Source: Arctopsyche grandis
Taxonomy: Eukaryota; Arthropoda; Insecta; Trichoptera; Hydropsychidae
DNA length: 64,000 bases
NCBI RefSeq assembly: GCF_051622035.1
Contig: NC_135358.1
Span: 15,190,001 to 15,254,000, forward strand
Reading direction: 5' to 3'
The translations under genes and the position numbers were made by a program. The notes under the pieces were generated by a model. It did not search any database, was not told where the DNA came from, and worked only from the letters and a program-made list of their open reading frames with translations. Below, in pieces: positions 1-12,640 of the stretch (position 1 is the stretch's first letter; every line of letters starts with the position of its first letter).

Positions 1-417
1 CATTTTCGGTATCGAAAATTTTTTGCACTGAACTGAGATCGGCATTGGGGGATAAGTCTCTCAATGCTTTAGTGTTTCTGAAGTATTATTATGTTAAAAT
101 TAGAAAAACCAAAATAATTTTTTTAATTTATTGTAATTTTGTCTATTTTTTTGCATTATGATATACTGTATTATATTTGTATTTGGTTATTATGTTTTTT
201 ATCACCTTCTATAATATTTTTCCGGAATTGTATAATGAAACAAAATAAAAAATAAATAAAATTTGAACTTAAAATCTGGAAGTGTTTGATTTTGATTTTG
301 GTCCCGGATCAGCCGGGTTTTCAAAATATTGGATCCGGATCGGTCAGGTTTTCAGAAACCATAAGCACTACGCATTAAAATTTTAGACTTAATGAACAAA
401 ATACGATAAAAACTCAC
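1..417 (-). other. Lamin intron 5, partial
   Basis: Intron sequence after the donor that follows lamin exon 5. No further lamin exon is visible before the window edge. Around 300-360 there is an imperfect direct repeat of a GGATC-rich unit ending in GGTTTTC; otherwise it is AT-rich with nothing recognisable. Confidence 0.6.
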
Positions 418-3400
418 ATTTAGAACAGAGTTCTGAGATTCCAATTCGGAAATACGCAAATTTAGACCATCAACTTGCATACGAGCACTTCTGAGTTCTT
501 CAACAGCCAAGCCGGTAGCATTACTATTACGACTAGCTGCAGCTTGCAATGCTTTCATCTGAAAGAATAAGATAAAAAATACATTGTAATTTTATTTTAT
601 TTAAAAAAAAATAAGGAAACAAATGGAATTAACAAGAACCTTGTTATCATATCGAGCTTCTAACTCTTCGCGATTGGCACGAGCGTGAGCATCTTGTTGG
701 TCTCTAAGTTCTTGCAAAGAAAGTTGCAATTTAGCTTCATATTGCTGTGCCAATCGGCCATCAATCTCACTGATATCCACTTGTCGGCGAGTGCGAGTTT
801 CAGTAAGTTCTTGCTGATAGATCTAAAGAAAGTAAGATTTACATTAATATAACATAAAAAAATAGCTATCATAATACATTTGAACATTAAAAACCTGATC
901 TTTGAAGAGTAATTCTTCGCGAATACTTTGCAATGTGTTTTCTAAATCAATACGGCACAATGTCTCTTCTTCCTGGATTTTACGCGTGTCAGCCAACAAT
1001 TTGCGGAGCTTCTCAAGTTCTTTCGCCAATTCCTACAATTAATAGCATATTAAAAACCTGTTAACTTAATAAAACAATAAAAAATGTAAAAAAAATTAAT
1101 GAAATTTTGGAAATATGCATTACCTGAGCTTCATCTTGGGCCTTCTTTCTATCACCAAGAGCGTTATTGTATTTGGAGTTTAGCTCTGTGGCGCGAGATT
1201 CGAACATTCGACATGAATTTTCAGAATTAACAAGGTCCTTGGTTTTCTTGTCCAAACTGTAAACAAAAAAAAAAGAAGTTAATAAGGCTATAAATTTTAG
1301 TCTCACATAAAGTTCAATGTTAACGGCAGTTGTATAGAAAACCGATGAGTGAGGTAATTCATGTCAAGGTATTATCACACAGTTAACAATCTTGACATAT
1401 AAGGAAATCTGAACGGACAATCATTCGTCATAAAATAATTAAGTGTCGCACATATTTATTGGTTATTGTTTTCGTTACGTATTATTTATTGATATTTAAA
1501 AAGTAAATTCAATTATACCGAAGTTGCAAAATAAAAATTGAAAGAAAATTGTCAAACATAAATGTGAATTCATAAAAAAACTATTACACTATATAATTAT
1601 AAAAGTGACCTACATATCCATAAGAATATGCTAATGGCTAAGCTAAAAAATTTCAAATTCCATATTAAATGAATATAAACATTAATATTTCAAATGGTTT
1701 TAAACAACATTTAAAATAATTAACTTAAAAATTACTCAGAACTGCAAAATTAAAAGCCACCATGCTCAAAAATAACTTTCAAATGATATAGTTATGAGAT
1801 CATCATCAAATAGAACAAATAATCAGTCGAGTGACGTAATTTTCATTCATAAATTACAACTATTGACTAACAGTACGTAATAATAACATGCATGTATTAT
1901 CAATTCAATACACAAATTTAAAATTGCCTAAAGAATGATTTCGTAGGTTCATTCTGAAATCGTATACATAATGTTTTTCAATGAACACATTCTTGCCAAA
2001 ATTAAAACAAAAATACCTCAAATATTTATTCAGTACAAAATTTTCGGCAAACAAACGTAGATGTTTAGTACAACAGGTCGGCGCACTCTAATATCTCATT
2101 AAAATATGCTGAAAAAACCGCACATGGTGTCAAAAACGGTTTAGAATCTCAACTTGTGGGAAAACCCTGTAAGCTTTCAAATTTTAAAACTTTCATTTCA
2201 ATACAAATATGGAAACCTGTCATATATAGCAAAAAGTCTAAAAATGAGTATTTCATCTAACTATTAAAATATTTCCGGCACTGCTTTATAAAGTACGAGT
2301 TAAGATATTTTGGTACAAAGCCGACATATACATATGCAAATGAAACGCATCGAAGTCCACTACAAATCGATGAAATCATCGATGACGACACACTGACGAA
2401 AATTCACGCTAACCCAAAGACGACCGGATATTTGCAAACGTACATACCGAATACAAAATCGTCTAATTCGATCTAAAATTTCAGAAAAACTATCATGATC
2501 ATTCTGATCGCAAGTATCTACATATGTACATATGCCCTTTAAGGACTCGAATCAAGGCTCGCGGAAGTCAACACTGCGAAGAGTAAACATACATAGCTTG
2601 GATAAGCATTGATGACTTTCAGCCGCCATGAGACCATATTCGACAATGACGTCATGCGCTACGTTGCCGCCATAAAAAACCGGCTAGTAATTCCGATTGT
2701 GGGTGTGCCCGTCTACCGGTTAATTGACATAAGGGGGACACTAGGGTCTCGAGTACCCCTTCTTTGAAGGGTTGATTTGGGGTGGGGCAAATAGTGTCAT
2801 TCTACTAAAAAAAAGTTAATTATTATATTATTTATACTTACTACATATCTTGAGTATTAGATGGATCATTTGTATGAGCCGTTAATTGCTCATTTTATCT
2901 TTAGACAGATCATACGAAATTTTATCAAAACTATAATTCTGTTGGCATTGGACTTTCGACTGTGCCGAAGAAGCGTGTATCAAAAGTGTATTAAATAATA
3001 AGTTATTATTACATCGTGGTGCAATTTAAGCCAATTTCAGTGCATAGTATGAAAGCTTAAGAATAATATCTCTTACGTATATTTTTTTTCACTCTTAATA
3101 CCGGGTTGACACGATACGAGTGCACCCAAAAAAGTTCGATAATTCGGTCACTCGAATGTTGCCACATTACGAGTAACGTCCAAATAGGTCATCCGAGCGA
3201 ATCTGGTCTGGGTTTGCTCGTATCGTGTCAACCCTGTATAATAGTTACTTCCTACAGGACAAATTAGACCCAATCAAATTTGAGAAGTAATGTATGAGCT
3301 GTTATATTTGAAAGTGCATTTTTCTTCATTTCGAGAAATATTTCGCAAAACATTTAATATGTATTGCGTTTAGCAATATTTAAAAATACTGGTGGATTGA

Positions 3401-6400
3401 AATACGATTATTCTGCTTTTCCGAGATTCTGGACATATCGAATTAAAAGAAGCGGTAGCAATTTGTAAATTGAGTCAAACAGAAAAAGCTTTTTTAGAAC
3501 TGAAAATTGGACTTCCGCCACATTCAAATATAACGACTCATATGTAAATAAAGTCATATAAAAAAACTAAAAATAGGAACATAATAAAAACTACATTAGA
3601 TCAAATATGAATGATATCGTTGACATTACCCAGATTTGGCAATATTTTGAAAGGCCGAGATTATATAGATGAAAGAGATAATCGTGTTGATTTCCGATTT
3701 CTGATTTTGTAAGGTTAATTAATGTCAGAAAATGCGGATTCAACCAAAACGAGACATCAACTTTTGCGCCACATTTGTCAGGATTGGATATTTATTTACC
3801 TATGAACATATCTGATACATCAGCGCAACGAATACTTTGATCGTGTTTCAGATATTTCAAGTCATAATAAGAAAATTTAAAGATTGTAGCAAAAAAAAGT
3901 AACCAAGATATAATACGAGACAGTCAACCCTCCTAAAAAGTGCTAGGTCTGGTATATGCATACATTGAGCATTGTTGACTCACAAACATGAGCCCATACA
4001 TTCGTTAGTTATTCAATATTCACGCAGAATCGTAGTCAGGGGGGTCGTTCGATTATTCAACGACAATTTATAAGCGACAGACATATAAATCCTCGTCGAA
4101 AAGTTGTCACTGTCAACTTTGACCTTATGCTTCGGTGTAAACGCGTGTCAAGTGCACGCAAGACGACAGCTTGCTAACCGATATCGGACCTTGGAATTAA
4201 AGCACACCAGAGTGACATCATCCGGACGAAATCTGTCGGCTACCACGACGTTCCCAACGTCACAATCTCCAAGTTTGATGATCGTCACGCAGTACCAACG
4301 CGCCGATGACGCAATCGAAAGCGCGCGGCTTCGGAAATAGGCGTGACGTAACGCGCGCGAAATTCGCCGCTCGTGGAAATATTTGAGAGTCGCTTAGAAC
4401 GGGTATGGAGACAGGTGTGACCAACCATTGGCGATCATTCCGAATTGATGCGCATCGTGGCAGAAGGGGAGGGAGGGATGAAGCCGTCGATAAAAATAGC
4501 GTTTTATTGCCGTGCAGTATTACGATACGAGTGGATTTACAATTTAGAATGTTGTTATCGAAAGTATGTGTTTGATAATGAATTTGGTTTAGGGATTTTA
4601 AATAGCGTGAATGTATGTATTGTGTAGTTCTCTGCCTGATGTAATTGCATATTAGGATTTTTCCTATAATCTATATATACAGCAAAAATCAATGTTTTTC
4701 TGTCACGTATGCGTTCCTATAAAATTCAACCGATTGCGATGAAAGTTACAAGAGTTATTGTGTGCATGTCCGCGATGGTTTCTGTAAAAAAAATCAACCA
4801 GAAACGGGAAAAACGAGAATGAGTGGCATTACATGGTAAATATTTTCAAATCAGCTCGCAACCTACGTTGTTAGGGTAAAAAACCAAACAATTGAATAAT
4901 TGAAAGTGTTCACCAAGTTCTATCGGTTTTTTTACAAACCTCTTTTATGTTTTTAGTCTAGTTTTCCCGCCTGCGTTTTAACGACAAATGGGAACGGGAA
5001 TTGCATGCGTTATTGTGGCATTGCAACGCATGCCTGGTTCAGCTAATAATAATATGTATAAAAAAAGGATGTGGTTAGGATATATGCTTTCGAACATAGT
5101 GGTCACGGATTCGAGTCCCACTGGCCAGATTTTGGTTGGTGACTCCAGGTCGATCGTTTCCTATTATAGTTTGTCAATTTATCTGATTTTCATTGAAACG
5201 GTTCCAACAAATTGGCAACTTTTACCCATTTCTCGCAAATTTCAAGTTTTCAGCATCTTGAATTTCGCTGATTCGTATTAAAATACTGCAAATTTGACCA
5301 TAAATGTCTCGTGATTTTCGAGTTTTTCGGCATCTCGACATTTGGCGATTTATCGAGTTATCAAAAAATTGTCAAAATGTATGCATATTTAGGGCTACCA
5401 CGCGTCCCGGTATTCCGGGTTTATCCCGGTTTCAAGCCTCTCGTCCCTGCGTCCCGAAAGGACCTTTCGGGACAGCCAAATGTCCCGGTTTTCGATAGCT
5501 GCTAATTGACCTTTCATTGTTCCGAAACACCGACCCCCGCAGTTAGGAAACTGCACAAAAAAATGCACGAATCTCAATTTCACCGTAGATCCACATCCAT
5601 GATTAAAAAAGCAAGAAAAGCGAGATTGAGAAAATCAATTTTTATTTCAATCAAATTTTTTTCAGCATGACGATTCAGCATGTTACAAAAGAGCCGGAAA
5701 CAGACTTGACTCATAGATAAGCAAGGGTTAAAATAAAATCAAACATACAGAAGCTGAATCAGCAGAGTTTATTACACGCTAAAAATACACTACACATTGT
5801 CTGAAATGTAAACACCCAACCACATTTAACGAAGTTATATGCACATTTTTGTTTACAACTTTTAGCAAATAGCATTTCCCTCCATAAAAAAACCATTAAG
5901 TAATCACGGACCATTAGTAAATTGTCGTATTGATTCTTAGAATTCATGAATATTCTTAAAAGACAGGTGTCGAAACGTCGTACATAATTAGTTAGTACAC
6001 ATGACAATTTGAATGATCGGAGCAATGGAGCTAAAATAATAAGAATTGACCCAATTCGATCCTTGGGCAGCCCCCCACGAAACCAAGGGAATGCTCACAC
6101 AACGGTAGGTCAATTACGGCGATAACGCATCGCGACCTCGCACCACGGAAAACGAACAAGGTCACGAAAAAATCAATGGACCGAAGGTTTCGGGGGGAGG
6201 ATAGGGGGTGGGAGACGAAATGTAATGATCCAACTGGTGGCACGCGTACCGGCCCGTGCAACCCGCATGCCACCGGTTGCGTGCCTCGAAAGCAACAAGG
6301 CCATCGCGAAACATACCAGAGACCATCAAACGGATTCGCCGAATCTATGCGTTCGCCCATATTTCAAAAACCCTAACTGGGACAAGGCTGCCAATATCAC

Positions 6401-9400
6401 CGGCGAGCTGAAACGTTCCCATAGCTAGAACGTCGGCAAGCTTCAAATGCATATCCAAATTCAATTAATTACACAAGACCATCAAAATTAACAGTCCTGT
6501 TAATTTTGTAAAATTAACTGTTTGTCAATATCCTTTTTCTATTCCCTCCAATCGAAATTCATAGTTCTCCCTGTGTGGGGGTCTTGCTGAACGTGTCACG
6601 ACAAATGACCCATACGACATTTTGCTTGTGTCATTTAGAAATTAATGTCACATGGACCAGTGGTCGCTGGATGTAATGTCGTATGGACCGGTTGTCGTTT
6701 GAGCCAACTGTAGCGGACGAATTGTTAGGTCAGTTGTCCGTGTGCCATTTGTTGTGGCATCCTTGCCGAGAGCCGATTTTGTGGGAGTTTCAACTTTTTG
6801 AAAATTTAAAAAGACTGGGTTATTTTACAATTCCTTCGACACTAGTACATAATAAGCCAACTGAATGGAAATCAATTTCTAAGGCGTCCTATATTCAATT
6901 ACACTTCTAGCTTACATGGGAATCACACCGTACCATTCGCTCAATTTAGAGTTGGCAAAGAGGTGATTATGGAGAAAATGATTAATTTACAATGAGACAA
7001 GTCTCCTTGTCTTTCATCTTGCATCTAGCTCCGATTGCGTGCGTACAAGTGGAATTTTCATTACCATTGCGATTTTACTATTTTCTTCTTTTATATTGTA
7101 ACGTGGGAACATGAGAGTATCCACTGTCTAAGTGCATTCGTGGGTGAACAATAGAGTCCCCGGATTAAGCTAAAGTGCCCGAACAAAGGATACGCTGGAG
7201 TTCTCACAGATTTGGGCGAGTGTGTGCGTAAACAATAAACTCGCCAGGATATACCTTTACGTGCCTAGATAATAGACAAATTGATGGATCGGGGAATATG
7301 TGCTGCGCAACTTGTCCTTTATAAGCAGGTAAACAAGATAGATCAGATATTCTGAAGTGAACGGTGGTTCCGTATGGACCTCTCGAATCGTTGAAATGCT
7401 GTGAAGCGACCTTGGCCTTTCATTTGGATCCTGAACCCACCCTACTTAACTAGTGCATGAAAATTATTGTAACTTGTACCAAAACACGTCCGACTACATG
7501 CACGCATTGCGCCCTTGTCGTTGGCGGATACCAGAGTGCGTGCCTTGTCTCGTGCCATCGCGATCCTTGGCAAAACTCATCCCCCGGTTTTCGGTGATAT
7601 TCTATCCTTGTATTGATACAGGTTTAACGGCGATTCCTATATTTGAAGAAATTTATCGAAATAATAAGATCGTAGGTATTAACGATGACATCAAGATGCG
7701 CCCATCACAGCTAAAAACCACGAGCACGTCTCATGCCGCACTTTTCAGTGTGTTCTTACCATTAGCTTTTTATTTATGTATGTGATTATACTGAATTTCA
7801 ATCAAATCCAAGCGCAGATTAAGGCACAAGTTATAGCAGCACAAAATAGAAAAAAAAACATGCATCACACTGTTGCAATACTCGGCATATATACACTCAC
7901 TAGTGTATGTAAACGACCCACTACTGAGATGTGGTCGTGTGTATTTTTGTCGACCCACAGAGAGACGCCCCGGGGTATTGGTCCACATGTACACACAAAC
8001 GCACGCTTTCGGTTTATGATAACGACAATGCGATGGTGTTGGTGGTTTTAGTGGTGCAACACCTGCCCGATGGTAATAGCCGGCTTTCAACCCTCAATCA
8101 TTTCGCTGATAAACAATCTGCACGACAGTCAAAATCGACCATGGCGTATTTCCGTGACCCAATTCGCGCTATTTCTCCACCTCCACCCCCCCCCCCCCAA
8201 ATGGCACGTCTGGGTATATTTTTAAGTTGGATTGTAGTAATTCATATAACGAAAATAAAAACGCGCTCTAAATATTATTGCGATCCAAAACATCGTCGAA
8301 ATAGATCTAGCGAATGTTTACAACGGCGAACACTCCACTAAATTTATCAGATTTATTCAATAACGTTCCCCGTAAAAGTAATGTGTACTAATATGTACAT
8401 ATATTTAAATAAAGTAAAAGGAACTGGCCGTGTAGAATGGAAATAGGGGTGTCAAACATTAAACGAGATAAATTGATTTATGTGTTTATATTTCTAGGGT
8501 TCCCTGAGCTCCCCCTCACTATTTACTTATATCAAGACTGACCTTTCAAAGTAAAAGAAACACACTTTAATAATTAAAATTCTCTGGAATCTTTCATTCG
8601 ACGATTGAATCATCTAACATTAAAACTAGCGAAAGTGCTCAGCGCCAGCAAAATTTGCATATAACAAATTAGTCAAACTGTGAACGTTTGCTTATGAAAC
8701 GTAAAACTTTCAACGGCTTTAAAACGAGACGAGATTTTTAATTAATATGCAAATTCAATTCTTAACCTATGATTTTCAACTGGACATGAAAATAGCATAA
8801 ATTTCAACAATTATTTTGCTTATATTATCCAGCAGTGCGCGACAACAGCCTGGCACGGCAGTGCACGGAAAAGACTCATTATATTCATACTGTACAGCAG
8901 CGGACGTACAGACAAGTTTTGGCAAAATCGGTATAAATATAAAAATTAAATCACGAGGATACGGCATAATATTGTCAAAATATGGCGTTTCCAAAAACAT
9001 TCCTATGCGCACTTTCATTAGTACACGTGCACTCGCCACTGCATGAATATTTCCAGTGGCCAAAGAAAACCGGTATTGCTTAATACTTTTCGGTGGCGTG
9101 TACTGCTGTACACATATTATGAATAGATCGTATCGGCTAGGCTACTGCTGTTACGTCTACACCACGTACATTTTGCTGAACATAGGAATGTATCCATATA
9201 GAATGTACTAAAGAATATTTTACAAGGCTTTTATTATTCGTACTGGTGTTTGCGTGCGGTTGCCGATCTGTGCTGTGCCAGTATAAACAGACCTTTATGC
9301 TAAAATGATGCCGGATATTTCACCTATGCGTAACGTTGACACAAATAAACAAACAATCCTCTTATACACTAATTTTTCATCAAATATAAGTTTAAAATGT

Positions 9401-12400
9401 GTACTATACTATAGAGTGAGTTCATCGCCCACGTAGAAACTACAGCGTGAACTTTTCTTCTTAAGATTGTATGCGACTATTCATAAAAAAATTAAGGAAA
9501 ATGTCAGTTATATACATAATACTGGCCTGTACAAGTATGTATGATTATTTAAAAGTTTATATAAATATGAATCAGGAGCATACCTATAATAGGGAAACCT
9601 TAGCAGGGATAAAATGATTATCAGTATACGGTTACACGACAATTGGTGCAAGTCCAAAAGGTTCAACGGCAAAATGTATTTATACTAATTTAATAACGCC
9701 CGCGATCTATACGATAAAAAGTACCATATACATCTATAAACATAATACAATAAAAAGTTACTTTTTCCTTTAAAATAGGAAAATTTAGGATTTTTGAACA
9801 TTTTGTCGCTTGAACATTATTTCCGTGGACATTTTGCCACGTGAACATTTTGTCGCGGGTACATTTTGTCAGTGCACTAATTTTCGGGTACATTTTGTCG
9901 TTGAACCTTTTGGACTTGCACCAATTGTCGCGTCCCCAAAATGATTATCAGTATACATATAAATTTCAAACATCTTCTTGATTGATATTTTTTTTTAAAT
10001 TAAAATTTCCACATAAACCAAAAAATTGCGGCTGGGTAAATTTTGAGATAATTGCACAAACGGAAGCGGTTATCCGGCTCGATGCCGATTTAGATTAATA
10101 TGTATAGTTTGCATACATGTAGTTATTAAAATGTTCCTAACATGTTATAGGTGAGATTCAAAGAGAGCCTGAAAGAAACATTATTTTTCATAACAATAAA
10201 ACCACACGCGCTATGCAAAAATAAACTTTCGGTAGAAACCAGCGTGGACAGCATCTTATAAATAGAAAAAAAACATCGGATGTGACGTCATGGTAAGACG
10301 CGTGGGTGTGTAGAGAAACCTCTTTATGACGAACATTAAAATGCACCGATTGTCTGGCCGTTGATATTTTACAAACACCTATACATGCATATGTGTAACC
10401 GCTTCGACTTTGAATAAATGGTTGACGTCACCTAAGGTTCGCCATATTAAAGGGTGAATGTTATTGATAAAAAAAATCGAAGCGCTGTTTATCTGATAAT
10501 AATGCGACAGGCAAATATGAGATGTATGTATACAGGCATATCATTGTAAGTTTTGAAATGTTTTTTAAATAAAAAGTTTTGAAGTCTAGGACTGTTTAAT
10601 CGTTAAAATCTGATTTTTAAGATTTAATTTTCAATCATTTCCATTCACTCGGTAAATGGAATGAAATGAAAAAATTTCATTTGTTTATTTATTTGAATCG
10701 AAAAAAAAAATATTAAACGACCGACCAATCACAAACGTCTCCGACCAATCCAGCCAATAAGAAACGACTTCGATGACAGCCGATCAGATACGAATTGAAT
10801 TACAAATGCCGTTTCGGTTTTACATATAAGACGATATATACGAAACTGACAATAAAAATGCACATATTTGGCGTAGCGGATTTGTTGAATATAAATCTTC
10901 TCGTCAATATGACCGAGATGACTCGATACGATCTGTATAAATTTGGAATTGGTCGGGTGCATTATTATGCAGAGTGGAAACTTTACTCAAGATACTAGCT
11001 TTTTTTTTTATTAAGAATTGTATTATGTTCGCTTGAACATAAAGTTAAATTTTAGTATCCTTTTCTTATTCAGACGAGCAAACTCGATCAATCCAAAACA
11101 AAAAGCACAAAATATTTTGAATATTGAATATACTGCATTTAATTCAGTTCGGTAGTACTAAGATAATTTAATCCCATTGAATATTCGTTGGGGGGGGGGG
11201 GCCTCATGTAGAGGGCTCTATTGGCTGACTTGATTGACGTCTAAAGTGGGCTTATTATATACTTTTTATATTAAAACATAAAGTAATCAATCAATACACT
11301 ATTGTGTGAACTAATAGATCTGTACTATGAGGAACCAGGCGCGGCTCGTGCATAAGAACTGCGGCGCTGCAGCACCCTCAGAAAAATTACAAACGAATTT
11401 ACAACTTGTATTTAGATATATTTGACATACTCATTAATAATGATTATGTCAAATATCTAATCATTCTTATTTAAATTATATTCACAAGTTGTAAATGTAT
11501 ACAAATGTGATTTTTTTTGTATTTTTTCTGGGGGTGCTGTAGCGCCGCAGTTCCTATGCACGAGCCGCGCCTGACAAGAACTATTTACAGGTCCAGAACG
11601 AAGCTCGTTCAGTTTCGGAGGATTGTACATAGACGATGTTTACATTAGAGCTCGAACATTAACAGTGCATAGAAAACGTAGATAACCTGCAATCGAAGCG
11701 GGGTATTTTTTGTTTACGTTCGCGTCGGACGAACGGAAACAACGCCAGTTCCCACACAAAACAATACACGGCGAAAGGGGAGCGAGCCGGTCGCGGTTAT
11801 GGCCGCGGGCGGAGCCGCTTGTGGCCTGCGCCTGGCAACGGTTGTGACAGCCGGGCAAGGTTTCGAGCGGGAGCCGGTGTCGGTGTCGGTGTCGGCATTT
11901 GTGCAACGTTATTGTTGTATCGATGTATGGTGGATGGTGGATGGTGGATGAATGGATGATGGTGGTGGTGTTACCGTTTCCGCAGATCGTCGTTCTCCTC
12001 GAAGAGCCGCTTGCTGTCGATCTCGAGCTTGGCCTTCTCGCGCGCGGTCTCGTCGAGCAGACGGCGCGCGTCGGCCAGCTCGTGCTCGTACATGCCCTTG
12101 ATGTTGGAGACCTCGCGAGTGACGGTCTCGTGCGAGGTCTGCACCTCGCGCGTGAGGCGCGAGTTCTCGCCCTCGAGGTGGCGCACCCGGTCGATGTAGG
12201 CGGCCAGCCGGTCGTTGAGGTTCATGAGGTCGGCCTTCTCCTGCTGGCGGGTTTGGCGCGCGGGGCTGAGCGGCGACGAGGGCCGCCCCATGGAGCCGCC
12301 GGCCACCGACGAGGGCCGCCCGGCCGACGGGGGGCGGCTCGAGGCGCGCGGCGTGCTGCTCGACTGCGGCGACTGCAGCCCCGACACCGACATGCTGCTC

Positions 12401-12441
12401 GACGACGTCACCGTCGTCGTCTTCTTCGTCTTGGAAGCCAT
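418..12441 (-). CDS. Lam: B-type nuclear lamin, 5' five coding exons (partial)
   Basis: Nuclear intermediate filament protein that polymerises into the lamina under the inner nuclear membrane. Coding exons read on the minus strand: 12441-11975, 1256-1124, 1032-895, 822-640 and 558-418. All junctions are GT-AG and the phases close exactly, giving 354 residues in the window. Exon 1 holds a Ser/Pro-rich head with an SPLSPAR mitotic-kinase-type site, then coil 1A beginning around [14 protein letters not shown]. Later exons hold coil 1B and the start of coil 2 ([31 protein letters not shown]), all close to fly lamin Dm0. The start is the first ATG before MASKTKK. The rest of coil 2, the nuclear localisation signal, the Ig-fold tail and the CaaX box lie beyond the left edge. 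Exon 1 is strongly GC-rich and the other exons are AT-rich. Family assignment is secure; B-type rather than A-type is inferred from similarity to Dm0. Confidence 0.96.
3103..3234. mobile_element. Short MITE with perfect 18-bp terminal inverted repeats
   Basis: The left end GGGTTGACACGATACGAG is matched exactly, inverted, at the right end. The element is 132 bp and non-coding. Flanks are AT-rich (TTAATACC on the left, TGTATAATA on the right); a TA or longer target duplication cannot be fixed. It lies in lamin intron 1. Confidence 0.75.
5060..5175 (+). mobile_element. tRNA-derived SINE-like unit
   Basis: A B-box-like core (GGATTCGAGTCCCACTGG, near 5106) follows an A-box-like stretch, as in the tRNA-derived head of a SINE. 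It does not fold as a full tRNA. A tail with TTGGTTGG follows. It is diverged and its boundaries are estimates. Confidence 0.45.
5390..5510. mobile_element. One end of a TAGGG/GTCCCG transposon relic
   Basis: The left edge TAGGGCTACCACGCGTCCCG resembles the end of the element at 50836-51638 (TAGGGTGACCATACGTCCCG). Short GTCCCGG and CCGGGA motifs recur inverted over the next 100 bp. No matching right end is visible nearby, so this looks like a broken copy or a related family. Confidence 0.45.
6485..6510. repeat. Near-perfect AT-rich palindrome
   Basis: The arms AAAATTAACAG and CTGTTAATTTT are separated by two bases, an 11-bp hairpin. A third partial copy of the arm follows at once. No known function. 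Confidence 0.7.
6598..6698. repeat. Foldback repeat with CGACAA/CATACGACATT arms
   Basis: The left arm at 6598-6621 and the right arm at 6675-6698 are inverted copies about 24 bp long with a few mismatches. They contain ACGACAA and CCATACGACATT. The motif vocabulary (CGACAA and ACATTTTG) echoes the ends of the elements at 9630-9937 and 18635-19100, so a shared origin is possible but unproven. Confidence 0.55.
9170..9300. mobile_element. Decayed relic of the PIF-like MITE family
   Basis: It shares ATCCATATAGAATGTACT followed by AAGAAT, and the end CCAGTATAAACAGACCTT, with the intact element at 27158-27359. The left end is eroded. Confidence 0.5.
9630..9937. mobile_element. Inverted-repeat element, family A copy 1
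   Basis: A 308-bp non-coding element. Its left end GGTTACACGACAATTGGTGC is mirrored at the right end, which reads ACCAATTGTCGCGTCCCC; pairing continues through CAAGTCCAAAAGGTTCAACG. The right half carries several spaced copies of ACATTTTGTCG. It is flanked on both sides by a perfect 19-bp repeat, AAAATGATTATCAGTATAC, at 9611-9629 and 9938-9956. A second copy lies at 18635-19100. The transposase superfamily is unknown. Confidence 0.85.
11189..11275. repeat. Dispersed repeat, copy 1 (G-run then CCTCATGTAGAGGGCT)
   Basis: A run of 13 G is followed by CCTCATGTAGAGGGCT and about 60 further bases. The same order recurs at 24916-24994, including TGAC followed by TTAAAGTG-like text. Class unknown. 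Confidence 0.6.
11336..11573. mobile_element. Foldback MITE with about 42-bp terminal inverted repeats
   Basis: The left end CAGGCGCGGCTCGTGCAT and the next 24 bases are mirrored at the right end with two mismatches. The AT-rich interior also partly folds on itself (TTAGATATATTTGACAT against ATGTCAAATATCTAA). The element is 238 bp and non-coding. The CAG start suggests a hAT-like family, but the 8-bp flanks do not match clearly. Confidence 0.8.
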
Positions 12442-12640
12442 AGTTACACCGGCCGCAGAATCAAAACAACGAAACACCGACTACCGCGCGGGACGGCGAC
12501 ACGCGCGCTACTGAAGCCGATGCCGCCCTGCCGCCCGCCCGCCCGCCCAACACCCACGCCGAGACGCGCACACGTGACCTGCTCCAAACCCCGCGTTCTA
12601 CGGCCATTGCTGACGTTTCGTTTTTATTTTAGAAATGACG
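12442..12640 (-). promoter_or_regulatory. GC-rich lamin leader and likely promoter
   Basis: Directly upstream of the lamin ATG, the DNA is GC- and CpG-rich to about 12600 and then falls abruptly to AT-rich. No TATA box is apparent. The frames open on the plus strand here are antisense shadows of the GC-rich exon. The promoter role is inferred from position and composition. Confidence 0.5.

Larger units (their letters stand above)
1257..11974 (-). other. Lamin intron 1 (10.7 kb) with mobile-element debris
   Basis: The intron between lamin exons 1 and 2, AT-rich with scattered GC-richer islands near 2590-2770, 4000-4420 and 6040-6420. It holds several inverted-repeat elements listed separately, a SINE-like unit, a run of about 14 C at 8187-8200 and three perfect TGACGTCA palindromes. 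Open frames within it, for example near 4104-4340, 7453-7785 and 7931-8341, have no recognisable homology or splice context, so I do not call genes. Confidence 0.7.

Noticed and set aside
6031-6428. Overlapping open frames on both strands in a GC-richer patch of lamin intron 1
   Set aside because: No homology, no splice sites that fit and low-complexity translation; probably regulatory or random.
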